The notes beneath the pieces were generated by a model. That model saw only the letters and a program-made list of their open reading frames with translations. It had not been told where the DNA came from and did no database searches. This document shows positions 28,167 to 39,384 of a stretch of 64,000 bases of DNA, one piece after another (within the stretch, counting starts at the first letter, position 1; the number at the start of each line of letters is the position of its first letter). This DNA comes from Chara braunii (Eukaryota > Streptophyta > Charophyceae > Charales > Characeae): NCBI GenBank assembly GCA_003427395.1, contig BFEA01000711.1, positions 102,831 to 166,830 on the forward strand, written 5' to 3'. A program made the translations under genes and the position numbers.

Positions 28167-30443
28167 CGCATCCCAAAGGCATATATGTCTCTCTTGCCTC
28201 AGGGAAGTGGGGACGTGACATTCCTTGGGCCTAATCGATATCAGTGCAGACTTGGATGGCTGTGGAGCCCAGACAAGCGTTGTGGGTTTAGCGCTGGATG
28301 GAGGCACTTTGTCCGTGATCACAACTTGCAAGATGGGGATTGGATCGTGTTAGAGTTTCTCAAAGAAACTCTTGTAAGAGTGAATATCTTTCCCATTGTC
28401 TGCTCCTCAGAACCATGTGTCGAAGGTGTGCCAGTCATGGACACGGGGCCAGCAGTCCCAAGAGGGTACAGGAGTAGGGAAACCGGAGACCTTTCCTTGA
28501 TTGTACGAGGTGATCACGACGCAGCGGCAGAGGCAGTAGTGGCAAATGAATGCAAGGAGTTGGAGCCTTGGGGTGGTCGTGATGCATGCACTGGATGGCA
28601 TAGTAACAACGCATTGGAAGCTGGTCCAGGATCGTCGGCACCTGGACAGTGTGGAGAAACGAATGAAGAAGGGAATGGGAAAGGAAGGGGGAAGAAACGT
28701 AAGAGGCATCACAAGTTGAGGATGTTCAGGTCAAAAATTGGCAGCAAGATGAAGAAAAGTGGCATGGCGGAGGATCTTGATGATTGCCTCCGTAATCAGT
28801 ATTACAATGGTGGTGGAACCATTAGGAATGGTGGGAGGGACCGTAACAGAGGTGAAGATGGTGGAGAGGACTTCTCTCCAAACACCCAACAGCAACGGTA
28901 TGATGACGAGGAAGGGGGGAATCCCTGCTGTGAAGACGAGGCGGACGAGGAGCTGTCCCCAGGACGAGTCAACCTGGACAATGGAAGGTCGAGTCGAGGC
29001 AAATATTCTAATTTGACTATTCACAGGTCTCAGAATGAGCTGGTTCTGCGAATAGTTGGCACCAATTGCTTAACACCTCAAAGCTCAGATCAGGCTGCAA
29101 ATGACTGCATCGATCGAGCCCAAACTGGGAAGAGGAAGCCACAGGCTTGCATATCTAAGGGGCCACAGACGGAAGAGAGGATGGTAGATCATGAAAGAGC
29201 TTTCGAAAGGGCGTGGAGAGGGAGAGTCAGGGGTTTGCAGGAGAAGGGAAGACCGTTCGCTGAAGAGCAAGAGAGAAGTGTGGTTGATCAGGTTCTGGTG
29301 CAAGCTCAGCTCGTTGAGAATGAGTGGGTGTGGGACTCGAAGGAAAATGGGCTTAGTTTGTGCCCCACAAGAGTGAAGACAGAGGAGGGGGAGGATGGAG
29401 GACGACGACGTAGGACTGTTCCAGCTGGTTTTCGGGATATTGCATCTGCACATTTCAATCCTTCCGCCGCAAATGGCAGTAACATAGTCACGGTAACAGG
29501 GAGAGCGGCATGGGAGGGTGGTCAGAACAAGAATGGCAAGAAGGACAAAAAGAGGAAGCGGAAGTGGCGATTCTCAAGTCTGAAGACAAAGAGGCGGAGA
29601 AGCATATTGGAGAAAATGGCCAAGGGTGCCAATGCAGCAAGTTCTGGCGATGGAGGACCACCATTAGGTGGCCGATGTGCTGAGGTACCTGAAACTGCTA
29701 GCGAGTATGCTTCTGCAAGTGGCGAGAACACAAGAGGGGGAAAGATTGGGGGCCAGAAGGCAGAGGGAAAAAGGCAGGAAAAGAGGAGGAGGAGAGGCGT
29801 GGAGGAGCGCTTGCCTACTGCTGCGATGTCTGCAGACGAGCACACTGACATGGGAACAGGCATACCCTCACCTGCTATGGTAGTGAAAGAGGAAAGGCAT
29901 GAGGGGACGCTTTGCAGAAGAAGGCAAGCAACTGTGGCCGGTTCAGAGTGGAATGTCCGCCCGTCAAACGTCGAAAGAAGAGCAAGAAGGGACCCAGAGG
30001 AAAGGGATGGGAGATCCAGGGACCTAAGGAAGCAAGGCTATGCTGAGGTAAGAGGTGGCGAGCAAGGAGCGAGGGAACAGAGGAAGCAAAACTATTGCGA
30101 GGAGAACAGCAGGGTTGGGAAAAGCGAAGGGAGGCGGCCATCCATGGGAGCGGCAGTTGAGACCTGGGCCCATGCCGATTATCAGGACGGTCGGATCGGG
30201 GATGGTCAAGGAGAGAACGAGGACGGTGAATACTTCAGCGTGGACCGCATGCTAAATGTGAACTGGGGAGCTGGGAAGGTTCTTGTAACCCTCACTGGAC
30301 TGTATGTCACAGGAGAGGGCAGTAGGTACCAATCAGGGGGTATCTGGGTCCCAAAGGAGTGGCTTGCGACTGACTTTTCCAGGGTATTTGTTCCTCACAA
30401 CTGGCACCTGAAGTCGCATGCAACTGCAATAAGGGGGTGGTGA
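28167..30443 (+). CDS. B3 DNA-binding domain protein (5' exon(s) missing)
   Basis: An open frame runs from 28,092, but the sequence before 28,167 looks like intron: GTTTCCTACAG at 28,156-28,166 is a strong acceptor, and the B3 fold begins right after it. RIPKAYMSLLP (helix 1), VTFLGPNRYQCRLGWLW, CGFSAGWRHFVRDHNLQDGD and WIVLEFL are the core B3 strands, about 80 residues, lacking the first strand that an upstream exon should supply. About 600 residues of low-complexity Gly/Arg/Glu-rich sequence follow, with three basic clusters that could be nuclear signals (GKKRKRHHKLRMFRSK, KKDKKRKRKWRFSSLKTK, QEKRRRR). The last 70 residues (VLVTLTGLYVTGEG, GGIWVPKEWLATDF) faintly resemble the start of a second B3 domain. 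B3 proteins bind DNA as plant transcription factors; the target here is unknown. The REM-like group is most likely, but that is a guess. Confidence 0.75.
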   Translation, partial: RIPKAYMSLLPQGSGDVTFLGPNRYQCRLGWLWSPDKRCGFSAGWRHFVRDHNLQDGDWIVLEFLKETLVRVNIFPIVCSSEPCVEGVPVMDTGPAVPRGYRSRETGDLSLIVRGDHDAAAEAVVANECKELEPWGGRDACTGWHSNNALEAGPGSSAPGQCGETNEEGNGKGRGKKRKRHHKLRMFRSKIGSKMKKSGMAEDLDDCLRNQYYNGGGTIRNGGRDRNRGEDGGEDFSPNTQQQRYDDEEGGNPCCEDEADEELSPGRVNLDNGRSSRGKYSNLTIHRSQNELVLRIVGTNCLTPQSSDQAANDCIDRAQTGKRKPQACISKGPQTEERMVDHERAFERAWRGRVRGLQEKGRPFAEEQERSVVDQVLVQAQLVENEWVWDSKENGLSLCPTRVKTEEGEDGGRRRRTVPAGFRDIASAHFNPSAANGSNIVTVTGRAAWEGGQNKNGKKDKKRKRKWRFSSLKTKRRRSILEKMAKGANAASSGDGGPPLGGRCAEVPETASEYASASGENTRGGKIGGQKAEGKRQEKRRRRGVEERLPTAAMSADEHTDMGTGIPSPAMVVKEERHEGTLCRRRQATVAGSEWNVRPSNVERRARRDPEERDGRSRDLRKQGYAEVRGGEQGAREQRKQNYCEENSRVGKSEGRRPSMGAAVETWAHADYQDGRIGDGQGENEDGEYFSVDRMLNVNWGAGKVLVTLTGLYVTGEGSRYQSGGIWVPKEWLATDFSRVFVPHNWHLKSHATAIRGW

Positions 30444-31467
30444 ATCCTCTCTCTTGCGCTCTCTTTTCCCCCCTCTTCTCTTGTTTCCTTCCCTGACATG
30501 TGACACGTGCTAGGGTGAAATCCTACAAGAAGTGGTGACGTTCCTTCTCTATGTCGTGTACATGTACGAGGAGAGGACTCCTGCACTGGCAGTACAGGAA
30601 GGAGGACTTCTTGCTGTTGTCTGTTGCGATCTTTGGTGACCTTTCAGCATAGGACTGTGACCCTTGGCTCATTATTATATGCTTAGTTGCTTTCTGTCTG
30701 GTATCCGGAGGGGATTCGATGCTAGGTTGCTTTTCGTTTCTGCTCATGCTGTTTATGGACAGTTTATCTTTTGCTCATGCACGAGTGCCTTTTTCTGTGA
30801 GCCTTAGTGTGTGGTCAGGTAGGTCACTTGTGTGCGTGTGTGTGGCATGTGTCCACATGTGGCCTTGTTTGTCATCTCCGCATGAGTGTCTTTCGTTTCT
30901 TGTTCGTCACCTGCGATGGTTGCAAATCAAACATAAGAGGCTGTGTCGAACATGAGAATCTCTGAATCACAGTCTGCTTTGTGCAAGGGGGGAACCCAAG
31001 GAAGTAATTCACTGTTATTGTGATAATCATCGGCCCACACTCTGCCTGCCTTTTGGCATTCAACTGAAGGTTTGCCATCTGTGATATGCATGGTCCTTTT
31101 GGCAGCTGGAGGGCCACCAAGTTTTCTGTTCTTCATTATTTATTTCACAATGTGCATTATGTTCTTCAATCGCCATTCGCAGTTTGCCGATGAGTGTTGT
31201 CTGCGGTTCTTCACTTCAGAAGGGACTGTGGTGCGTGGTCGTCGTGTATAACACATTGCTCAAAGAGTGCACGAGGTGGATGATAGATCCGAATCATTCT
31301 TTTGGAAGAATGAAGAAGAGCGAAGCGGTCAGGTTTCTGTTTCTTTCACCTTCTTTGCTTTGCTTTGCTGGGCAGATCAGGAAATGGATGAAGTACAAAA
31401 TTCTCACTTTGAATTGTTGTCCGTTTCTCGATCCTTGTTGCATGCCAAGGTTCTATCCTACCCTACT
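30444..31467. other. Downstream region of the B3 gene
   Basis: Pyrimidine-rich directly after the TGA stop, then AT-balanced sequence with no coding frame of note. Probably 3' UTR and intergenic DNA. No canonical poly(A) signal is certain. Confidence 0.45.
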
Positions 31468-31624
31468 AGGCTCGAGCCCTGATCAACTGGATTCGAACAA
31501 CACCAGTACATCCCCAACCCAGGCTTGAGCCCTGATCAACTGAATTCGAACAACACCAGTACATCCCCAACCCAGGCTTGAGCCCTGATCAACTGGATTC
31601 GAACAACACCAGTACATCCCCAAG
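31468..31624 (+). repeat. 53-bp tandem repeat, three units
   Basis: Units start at 31,468, 31,521 and 31,574 (AGGCTTGAGCCCTGATCAAC, then TGGATTCGAACAACACCAG). They are almost identical (a few base differences), so the duplication is recent. Each unit carries a GATTCGAA word. Confidence 0.95.
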
Positions 31625-32560
31625 CCTCAGTTTGCCAAGGCAGGTCCCCCCTGCATGCCAAGCTTTGCCAAAACACCAGCGCGGGGCTTTTTCTTTTCTT
31701 TCCTTTTCTTTTGGCTGACACCACCACCCATTGCGGTCCGGTTCGCCGAAGCCTCTGAAAAGTTCAGTAGCCGATTTCAATTCTCCAGTTTACCTGGGCC
31801 ATGTGCCGGTGGTTTAAGAACCTCGACACATCGCTGATGGGTGATCAAGTAGTAGGCACGGGGTAGAATTCTCAGTAGACTGTGGCAACAGTGGAGTGAG
31901 GCACGGAGAGAACCACAGGTGATCATCAGGAATTATAGGGAAACAGTGGCTATCACGGAGTGTGTTACTGTTGATTGTATATGGACAAATCATAGGAAAA
32001 GGAGAATGGACATGAAGAAGAGAAGACGAAGAAGAAGACTAGTGAACTGTGTAGGCGAATGCTAGTAGTTGTCAGCGACTCATAGTTGCCGGATCTTGGG
32101 AAGCACAGTTGTTCCCCAACCCATCTCAGCTGGTAGCACAGTGTCTTCACCCAAAGCCTGAATTGCCCACTCTTGCGTAGTCAAGTGGGACGTTGCAGAT
32201 TTCTGCAACGAGGTGGACACGACTTATTTCATACATCAAGCAGGCATGAAAGTCGCCTGCAATGGCGAACTAATTCCCTGGGGACCATAGCCTGTTGCGA
32301 AAGGAGATCACTGGCTGGATGTAGCCAGTCCTGTGACCTTGCCCCCCATAGTTATACGGTACAGATGTTCCAGCACACCATAGTTGCCATGTATTACAGA
32401 GCACACTTGTTCCCCAGCCTGTCTCGGTTAGGAGCGCAGAAGCCTGTTCAAGGGGCAGTCCCATGACTCCTCTCACCTAAAAACTCACTGCTCGCACCTT
32501 GCACCAAGCACAAAGGCCAATTCTGGCCTTGCCCTGACATAGTTATATGGTACAGATGTT
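31625..32560. other. No gene recognised
   Basis: Short overlapping frames on both strands without coding character. TAGTTGCCATGTATTACAGAGCAC-like and GTTCCCCA words appear twice (32,088-32,120 and 32,380-32,420), suggesting an old internal duplication. Confidence 0.35.
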
Positions 32561-32572
32561 TCTTGACCACTG

Positions 32573-32632
32573 GTGAGGGGCCATGCAAACGATCTGTACT
32601 TCAGAATGATCGTTTGCATGGCCCCTCGCCAG
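32573..32632. repeat. 23-bp-stem inverted repeat
   Basis: GGTGAGGGGCCATGC-AAACGATC pairs with GATCGTTT-GCATGGCCCCTCGCC with one mismatch, leaving a loop of about 13 nt. It is immediately followed by a longer foldback. Confidence 0.85.
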
Positions 32633-32636
32633 TATG

Positions 32637-32829
32637 TTTCCCAGCCATTTTGCAGAGATGCACCGCGCCTGCTGGTGCGTCAGGTGGGATGCACGGAGGT
32701 GCCATTTCGCCCGTCCAGGCAAAAGGGGTTGCATGCGAGGTCCAATTCGCCTTGATGGACGAAACGATACTCCGGTGCACCCCGCCTGACGCGCCAGCGT
32801 GCACGGCTGCAGAATGGCTGGGAAATGCA
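32637..32829. repeat. About 80-bp-arm foldback repeat
   Basis: The left arm TTCCCAGCCATT-TGCAG ... GCGTCAGG-GGG-TGCAC ... TTTCG-CC and the reverse complement of the right arm (ending CTGCAGAATGGCTGGGAA) match over about 80 bp with substitutions, around a spacer of about 30 bp. Nearly the same peptide frames therefore appear on both strands. It may be a foldback transposon or MITE. Confidence 0.8.
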
Positions 32830-33458
32830 CTGGTCGTTTAATGTGGATGTACGCCTATATGTGTGTGTGTTGTCTTCCAGTGACCACTGCTGTCATCCGA
32901 GTTACAGTTTTTCCTTGCTTTCATGTACCACGTGCTCCTGCCAGTCGTCTTCAAACTTGCACGAGTTCACCACACATCGCAATCTGTCCGTAAGGCCCCA
33001 CTTGCCCAGAGAATAGTCTATGGACTTTATGCAAGCTGCCATGTATGCTCATCAGATTCCTTGACTGGATACCTGGACACCATCATGCCGGCCTAGGGGG
33101 ATATAGAAATTCAATGCACGTCCTCAGATCACCCTTCAGTTACAAACCATCACTCAGTCAATCCAGGTCCGGCGTCAGACCCCGATGAGTTGAAACTTGT
33201 TAGTGTTGCACTGGGAATCAAAGTAGGAATAAGGCAAAGTAATTTAAGTAAGAGCATTAATGTACAACTCAGTTTTGGATCCTGACATGCCTAATTGTTT
33301 CAAACTTTCTATCCATATACCTAAATCATGATGAGGAAAACAGCATCCCATTTGAACTGGGGGGCGCTCCCCCAATGGGGACCCTGCCGGTTGGACCACA
33401 GGTGGTTGAACGGCCTGGCAGGCTCCCCGGTCGGACTCAGCGCATCATGCTTGTTTGT
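32830..33458. other. No gene recognised
   Basis: AT-balanced sequence with a short GT run near 32,860. No coding frame with recognisable content. Confidence 0.35.

Positions 33459-33502
<44 letters not shown>
33459..33502 (+). repeat. Poly(G) run, 44 bases
   Basis: Uninterrupted G44. Homopolymer G of this length is rare. It could be a real mononucleotide repeat or a two-colour sequencing artefact. Confidence 0.9.
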
Positions 33503-33503
<1 letters not shown>

Positions 33504-36500
33504 ACTGCGGAGTCCCGGGTATGCCGGCAATTGCCCAGGCCCCGGGAGTCTGCTCCCACCTTGAAATAAGAAAATTGGGGGCTTTTGTAACCCACTTCTT
33601 CGAAAGGACAGCAGGAGGATCTCCGGCGCTGATCTTTACGGATCAGCGGTGGAGTACTGCTGCGCCCTTTTTTCAGGGTGTGGGCCCCGTTTTCAATTTG
33701 GCATCATGTGGTCGAAGAACCACAGACCAGATGCAATTGGCAGGTCCTGACGCTCATGCACCCTGAGCCGGGAGGAAAACCATATGCTGATGCAGTGGCT
33801 TTGCTAAGATTATATGCTTCTGCGACGTCCCTACGCTCTGGGGTAAAAGTTATCGGTTTGGGTTTTGGCTTGTGAAGCCAGAGTAACAATGCTGTCCGAG
33901 GTGCAAGCCCAAGAATGGACCTCGCTCTACTGCATGCATCTGGAAGGACTGCGAGGCAAGATACTTCGCCGTCTTGTGATCCGCCGCATGTAGAAGAAGG
34001 TAAACAGAAAATGCTCTGTCTGAACGAGCTGAAACCTGAACCCATGATTTTTTTGCTGTCGATCTAATATACTCTGGAAGAGCTAAAAGTTTTGGCAAGG
34101 ACCTTCTCTTAATATATTTCGTTCAGCCTCTTAGGTGTCTATATCTGATGCCATAGTCCACAATACCATATGGTGCCGAATTGAAAGTTGTGGGCCACGG
34201 AGGGTTGAACCCCCCATCTGACAGCCGTACCCTGAAAAAAATATCGCACCTTCGAAAGTTTATTGCGTGCGGGGTTCGACAGATCTCGACGAGTGCAGCT
34301 CCAATCCGCTGGGGGAAAAAAAGGAGAAAAGAACTGGTCTTTTTTTTAAAAACCGGTTTCCTGGTCACCCCCCCTGGTCCGGTCCGGCACCAGTTGGACC
34401 AGCTGAGCTGAACCGGCCAGTTGCCGGTCCAGCCTTGGCATACCGTACATTACAACCCAGTTGCCGACCCTCACATGCCTAAAAATAGGTTTCAAACTTT
34501 CTCTGTGCTGTAACGAAGAAAATAGCATAACCTACGTTAGATCTAATAACCAGCCCTTTGTTGCCAGCCATCTGGGTGCCAGCGATCTGGGTGTCAGCGA
34601 TCTGGGTGCCAGGGTTGCTGTAGACTGACAAGCAAGGGCATGGACTGAGCTCAATGCCTATCGGGAGCACAGGCAAAATTAATGTAGCTATAGGATTACT
34701 CAGGTGGCCACTGAATCCTGTGGGAAAAGTTGCTGTGTACTGGTTCCAATCTTGGCGAGAGGGGAATCAGTTGAGAACTTCAAACTGTGGAATGTCTTCC
34801 CCAACGGTGCAGTCGACTCTTCGGTTTGATGTGAACCAGGGGAACTTGTCCGTCTGACCGGGGAGGAAAGAAACCTTGTGCCTGGAAAGTCTCACAGTGG
34901 ACAACCTTGTGCCCGTATATTCCAAAAAGCAGAATTTGGCCAATCAGAACTGCGCAGACAACTTTTGAACTCTGCGGTTGTTTGTCTAAAAGTTAGGTAA
35001 TTGTGGGCAATCAATGCTGTCTACCTACTCCACACTCCCTTGAACACGGCGTTGCTGCTTGAGCTGCAGCCAATGTTCCAGGTGTTAGTGGAAGTCAACT
35101 TCCTTAGTCTCTTCCCAAGGCTCAGTGTAAAGTACTTGGACTGCACCAGCCTTGGATTCAACATCAGTTCGGGCTGCTCTGTTGAAAGGGACGTTGGACC
35201 TGTTTTCCTGCAGGTGCAGCTCCCTAGCAATAGACTGGAGCTGTCATAAATGGGTGAGATCCTATTCCCGCTGGTTGCTCACATCACCAACAAGAGCAGG
35301 TCTCCAGCTGATGTTTCAAAACGAAAAAGGAAAAGGAAAAAAAAAAAAAGGATGGGCTCGGTGCCTAGGTGTGCCAACAGCCACACCAGGCCACCTCTTA
35401 GTCAAAACAATAACGTCGCGTCACATGTTCAAAAAATTCATCCCAGTTACTGCCAAATGCGCCAAGTCGCAGGCGTAGTACACATTTCTCTGGCCTTGGG
35501 AGGGGGCAACCATCGACGGAGTGCACTGAACAAGGGCTCAAAGCTCACAAGGCTTGACAGCAAGTCCTCTAGGAGCTGTATGGGTTTATAGGGAAGGGTG
35601 CGAGGGAGTTGCTGCTTGTGCCATAGTAGGAAGTCGAATCCTGTCACCCTCTCAACAGCCAGTGGTGCAAAACAGTGCATACCGAAACAAGTTGTATCAT
35701 GGGCTGGATTACAAAATCAAACCACGAGTACTTCTGGGCCGCTTTGTCCCGAGGCTGGAAACGCCCTGCATGCCAAAAAGAAAGATTCAGTGCGGGCCTC
35801 TTATTTTCACCGATGCCACCAGCCATTTTCTCTGCTAGCCAACCCTCGAAAGTTGTGGCGTGCATGCAGCCGCACCGGAGAAAATTGTCCGGGGGGAAAC
35901 GTTGGGTGTTCGAACAGCATTGTGTCACAGCCAGTTAACTCCTGTACTAGCCCTGTTGCCATGTCCTAGCAATCTCATGCACCTGATGAAACAATGTGCA
36001 GAACACAGAGCACGGGTAATCGAAAAGGAATAGACAGGCCGGCTACATGAGATGTCATACGAGCCATATTGTCAAATACGCAGCTAACTACAAAAATTGA
36101 AAACAGAGCTGCAACGAAGCACAGTCAAAAGAATATCCTTGTTATGTTAATGTCAATTGAGTTGACGTTACTTGCTGTCAATTTGAACGAATACCCAAAC
36201 AAAGCCCTATCAATCCGAAGAGATCAAGATCCATTACGTCACAAATCAAGAAAAAAAAATCGGATGCGAGCTTTAAACATGTGCACACCGCTTAACAAAG
36301 AAGTTTTGTCGGCCTGTATCAAAACAGTCGAGACTCCACACACTTGCATTTATTCCCGCAAAGAAGTTGTCAAGCTGGTGTACCTCTTACCTGTCGTGGC
36401 TGCCACAAATCTGAACGATTGTGAGGGTTATTATGGGGCAGTGACCTTCCCTCAGTGTCTATTTTCCATCCACGACATTCATTTCGCCGGTCCATCCTCG

Positions 36501-36535
36501 TCTTTCAGTCGCATCTGGAAACTTCATATTTTCTG
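33503..36535. other. Non-coding, with a small 15-bp tandem repeat
   Basis: About 3 kb without a supported gene. It includes three 15-bp units (TGCCAGCGATCTGGG-type) at 34,562-34,606, a CCGGT-rich patch at 34,355-34,430, and A runs. Minus strand 34,199-34,211 (GGGTTCAACCC) resembles a pol III B box without a partner A box. Confidence 0.4.
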
Positions 36536-37080
36536 TTCCATCTAATTCTATTTTCCTTCCATTCCATTCCGTTATTCCCATTTGATGCTTTCCTTCATTC
36601 CGTCCAATCTCATTCATTTCATTCTTTCTATTCCATCTGCTTTACAATTTTCAAGTTGTCATTTCCATTTTGTAAACTTCGTCATTTTCGTTCTCTCATT
36701 CCAGTGTTTCCATTCTTTTTGTCCCATCCCTTTCATCCCATCCTTTCTATCTCATCCTTTCCATTCCATTTATGTCGTATGGTTTGAGGTCCATCGTCTT
36801 TTTTTCATCATTTATGTCATTTTGATTCTGTTGTTTCTCCCCTATCATGTGTTTCTCCTCCCTTTCTATTCCCCTATTTTCTGCCTTTCCGTTTTTATCC
36901 ATTTCATCAGTTTCCATTTCATTCATTTCATAATTTACTGTCTATCGATTTCAGTGACCATCCCGATCTTTTTTTTATTCCGTTCTTTCCACCCTTTTTC
37001 ATTTTTTTCATTGTTATTCCATCCATTTTATTAAACTCCTCATTTTATATATTTAATGAGATTCGTTCTGCTCAGTCCAT
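36536..37080 (+). repeat. Degenerate TTCCA/TTCAT-rich simple-sequence tract
   Basis: More than 500 bp dominated by imperfect pentamers such as CATTC, TTCCA and TTTCAT. The Phe/His/Ser-rich frames spanning it are repeat products. It ends next to repeat D (37,098). Confidence 0.8.
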
Positions 37081-37097
37081 CCCTTCTATTCTATTGT

Positions 37098-37327
37098 TAC
37101 GATCCTGGTCATTCCCAAAGTGCAAATTCACAATGAAAGACAATGTCACCCAATTGCGAAAGAAATGAAAGCACTTGCAAAAAGCTAGGGACCAAAGAAG
37201 GGAGAAAGAAGAAGAAGAAGAAGATGTACACTAGCAAGACCAATGACAAATCCCCTTCTCGCTCCACCTTCCTCCTTCTCCTTCACTTCGCCAATCTTAT
37301 TCTTCTTCCAATAATAATAATAACAAT
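37098..37327. repeat. Dispersed repeat D, second copy
   Basis: Reverse complement of 27,835-28,050 (see that entry). The (GAA)n and (AAT)n microsatellites at its edges differ in length between copies, which helps explain length variation. Confidence 0.85.
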
Positions 37328-38096
37328 GAGTGGATGAACCAGAATCAATGTTCTAAGTTCCCTCTTACTGCTGACATCACCATAGGTCCACCATAGCTAT
37401 GGCTTCCCCCCTTCTTCCACCTCTCACAAGCCTAGGCTATGGCGGACAACTGAGGGCTCTGCCCTCCTGTGGAAAGGACAACACAAAGCAGCTATGTCGC
37501 TTTTGACTAAGCCGCCATGCCTGACTCTGCCTCGATCTTCCTTGGTGCGGCACTACCCCAACTAGGGCCTTCCAAATGCAGCACCCAACAAGGTGTTGAA
37601 GATGGTGTCCACCACAGCTGGGTAGGTACCTCGCCACTCTCCTTCTTCACCCCCTTCTTTCTCCTCCTCAAGTTGCGCTGCTCCCCATAGCCAGGCTGAG
37701 CGCCTAACTGCTCTTCACCTCCAGGCAGCGCTGCACAAGTCAAGCGCTTGGCTCAGCAGCATGTCGCCAATCCTTGCATACTGCAAATGACGAGGAGCTG
37801 CTTGCTCCTCCGGAAGATATATTGGCCTACTGGCCTCTTGGGCGGTGACTTCCTAGGCCGAGCGGCCTCCGAGCAACCAGTACCTCCTCCCTTTTGGAGG
37901 GAAACATCATTGCAGGCTCTGCTGTCGTCCGGACAGGCCCTAGACTCGGGCTACTTTGACTAGTACCGGCCTACTTCTAACCTACCGCTACTGGGCCTCT
38001 AAAAATGCCAACTTTTTGTCTTCTTCTGCTAGGCCTGCAGTATCGGACACTTCTACCATTACTTGAGTGTTCTTCCCGCTGCTCTAAGTGTCGTGG
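37328..38096. other. No gene recognised; left flank of retrotransposon 3
   Basis: GC-balanced sequence with short overlapping frames only. No domain seen. Confidence 0.35.
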
Positions 38097-38801
38097 TGTC
38101 GGGCGGCTCCAGCCTTACGCCCCCCTTTACTCCCTTGAAGATGACTCTTGAAGAGAGCTGGATTTTGTTGCTTTACCTAGCAGGATTGTAGACAACATAA
38201 AAAAGATACAGTATCAGATTCAGGCGACAAGTGTCGAGGCCGAGGCGTCGAGAAGAGGCGGGTCACGATTCCGAGTGAACGTTCCTTTATGCGTGCCATT
38301 GAAGCATATCGATGACAAGGCACAATGGAATGACTACTACAAAGGAGGTGTCCGAGGCTCAGGATGAAGGATGAGAACGGGAGGACTGGACTCACGCTAA
38401 GAGGCGGACAATGGAAGAAACAATGTAGGGCGCCGGGTCTTGGGACGATCCTTCGGGTGGACTAAGCGGCAGAAAACACCAAAATTCGGCGTGGGGGTCG
38501 AAGTCCAGGCGACTGGAAGCTCAAGCATTTCGCTTGGGATCTAATCAACACTTCGTGCCTCCAGGCTCAAGCTTTATTTATCAAAGTGTAGGTACTTGAC
38601 CTGTCAATTTTCATTTCCAAGCGGGATTAGATTAACACAATTGCCTAAAGAGCAACGGAGGCATGCGAAGGCATGGGCGCACTCAGGGCCATCATACTTG
38701 GGCAGTACGTGAGGCATGAAGACGGTGGTGGGCCTAAGGCTGGGAGAAGGACCTTTGGGGCCATGGAGTTACTAATTCTGGGTTCGGGCCCTGCGGAATC
38801 C

Positions 38802-38807
38802 TATAAA
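38802..38807 (+). promoter_or_regulatory. TATA box of retrotransposon 3 LTR
   Basis: CTATAAAG, conserved as CTATAAAA at 53,403-53,410 in the other LTR. It is preceded in the 3' copy by GGGTTCGAGCCC, a pol III B-box-like word. Confidence 0.6.
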
Positions 38808-39384
38808 GCAAGCACCTTTTAGGTGGGGACCACTAGAGGACAGGGCCGGATCTAGGTTCGGGAGGAGGTCTGATACCAGGGTGCTGCAAAAAGGTCGATA
38901 CCTGATAGACATACCTTTTTTGTTGAAAACCCTTCGGGCAAGCCATGGTACCGGGGCATTGCAACTTGTAGGCAGCCTCAGAGCGCACAAAAAGGCTGAA
39001 GCACTTCGAGAGGAAGGCCAACCGGGCTCAAACGCAGGACACTTCCAGGATGCGAACTTGGGGCGCGGACTACAGTAGCTGGACACGGGGGCATATACGG
39101 ACGGAAGGGCGCACAAGAGCACTGGTGGAAGGACGACACGGACGAGGAATGCATGGGAGAGTGAGGGCAGGTCAGTGTTCGCTCTCGCTCCCGAGGAGGG
39201 TGTGGGGAGCCGTGCACACGCATGTGCAGGGGCGCAAAGGCAAAGAAGTCGCGCACAAGCGCGCAGGCGGGGAGGCCGCGCGCACTAGTGTGCACACGCA
39301 CGCGCACGACCGCACAGGTGGAGAGGTTGCGCCCACCAGCGCGCGCACCCACGCCCCTTAACTGGGATCGTGAAGGCATATGCA

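Noticed and set aside
30719-30955. Hydrophobic 78-residue frame after the B3 gene
   Set aside because: No homologous features, Cys/Val-rich GT-repeat composition, likely 3' UTR or intergenic.
34123-34368. tRNA or SINE on the minus strand
   Set aside because: Only a GGGTTCAACCC word supports it; no A box at the right distance and no A-rich tail.
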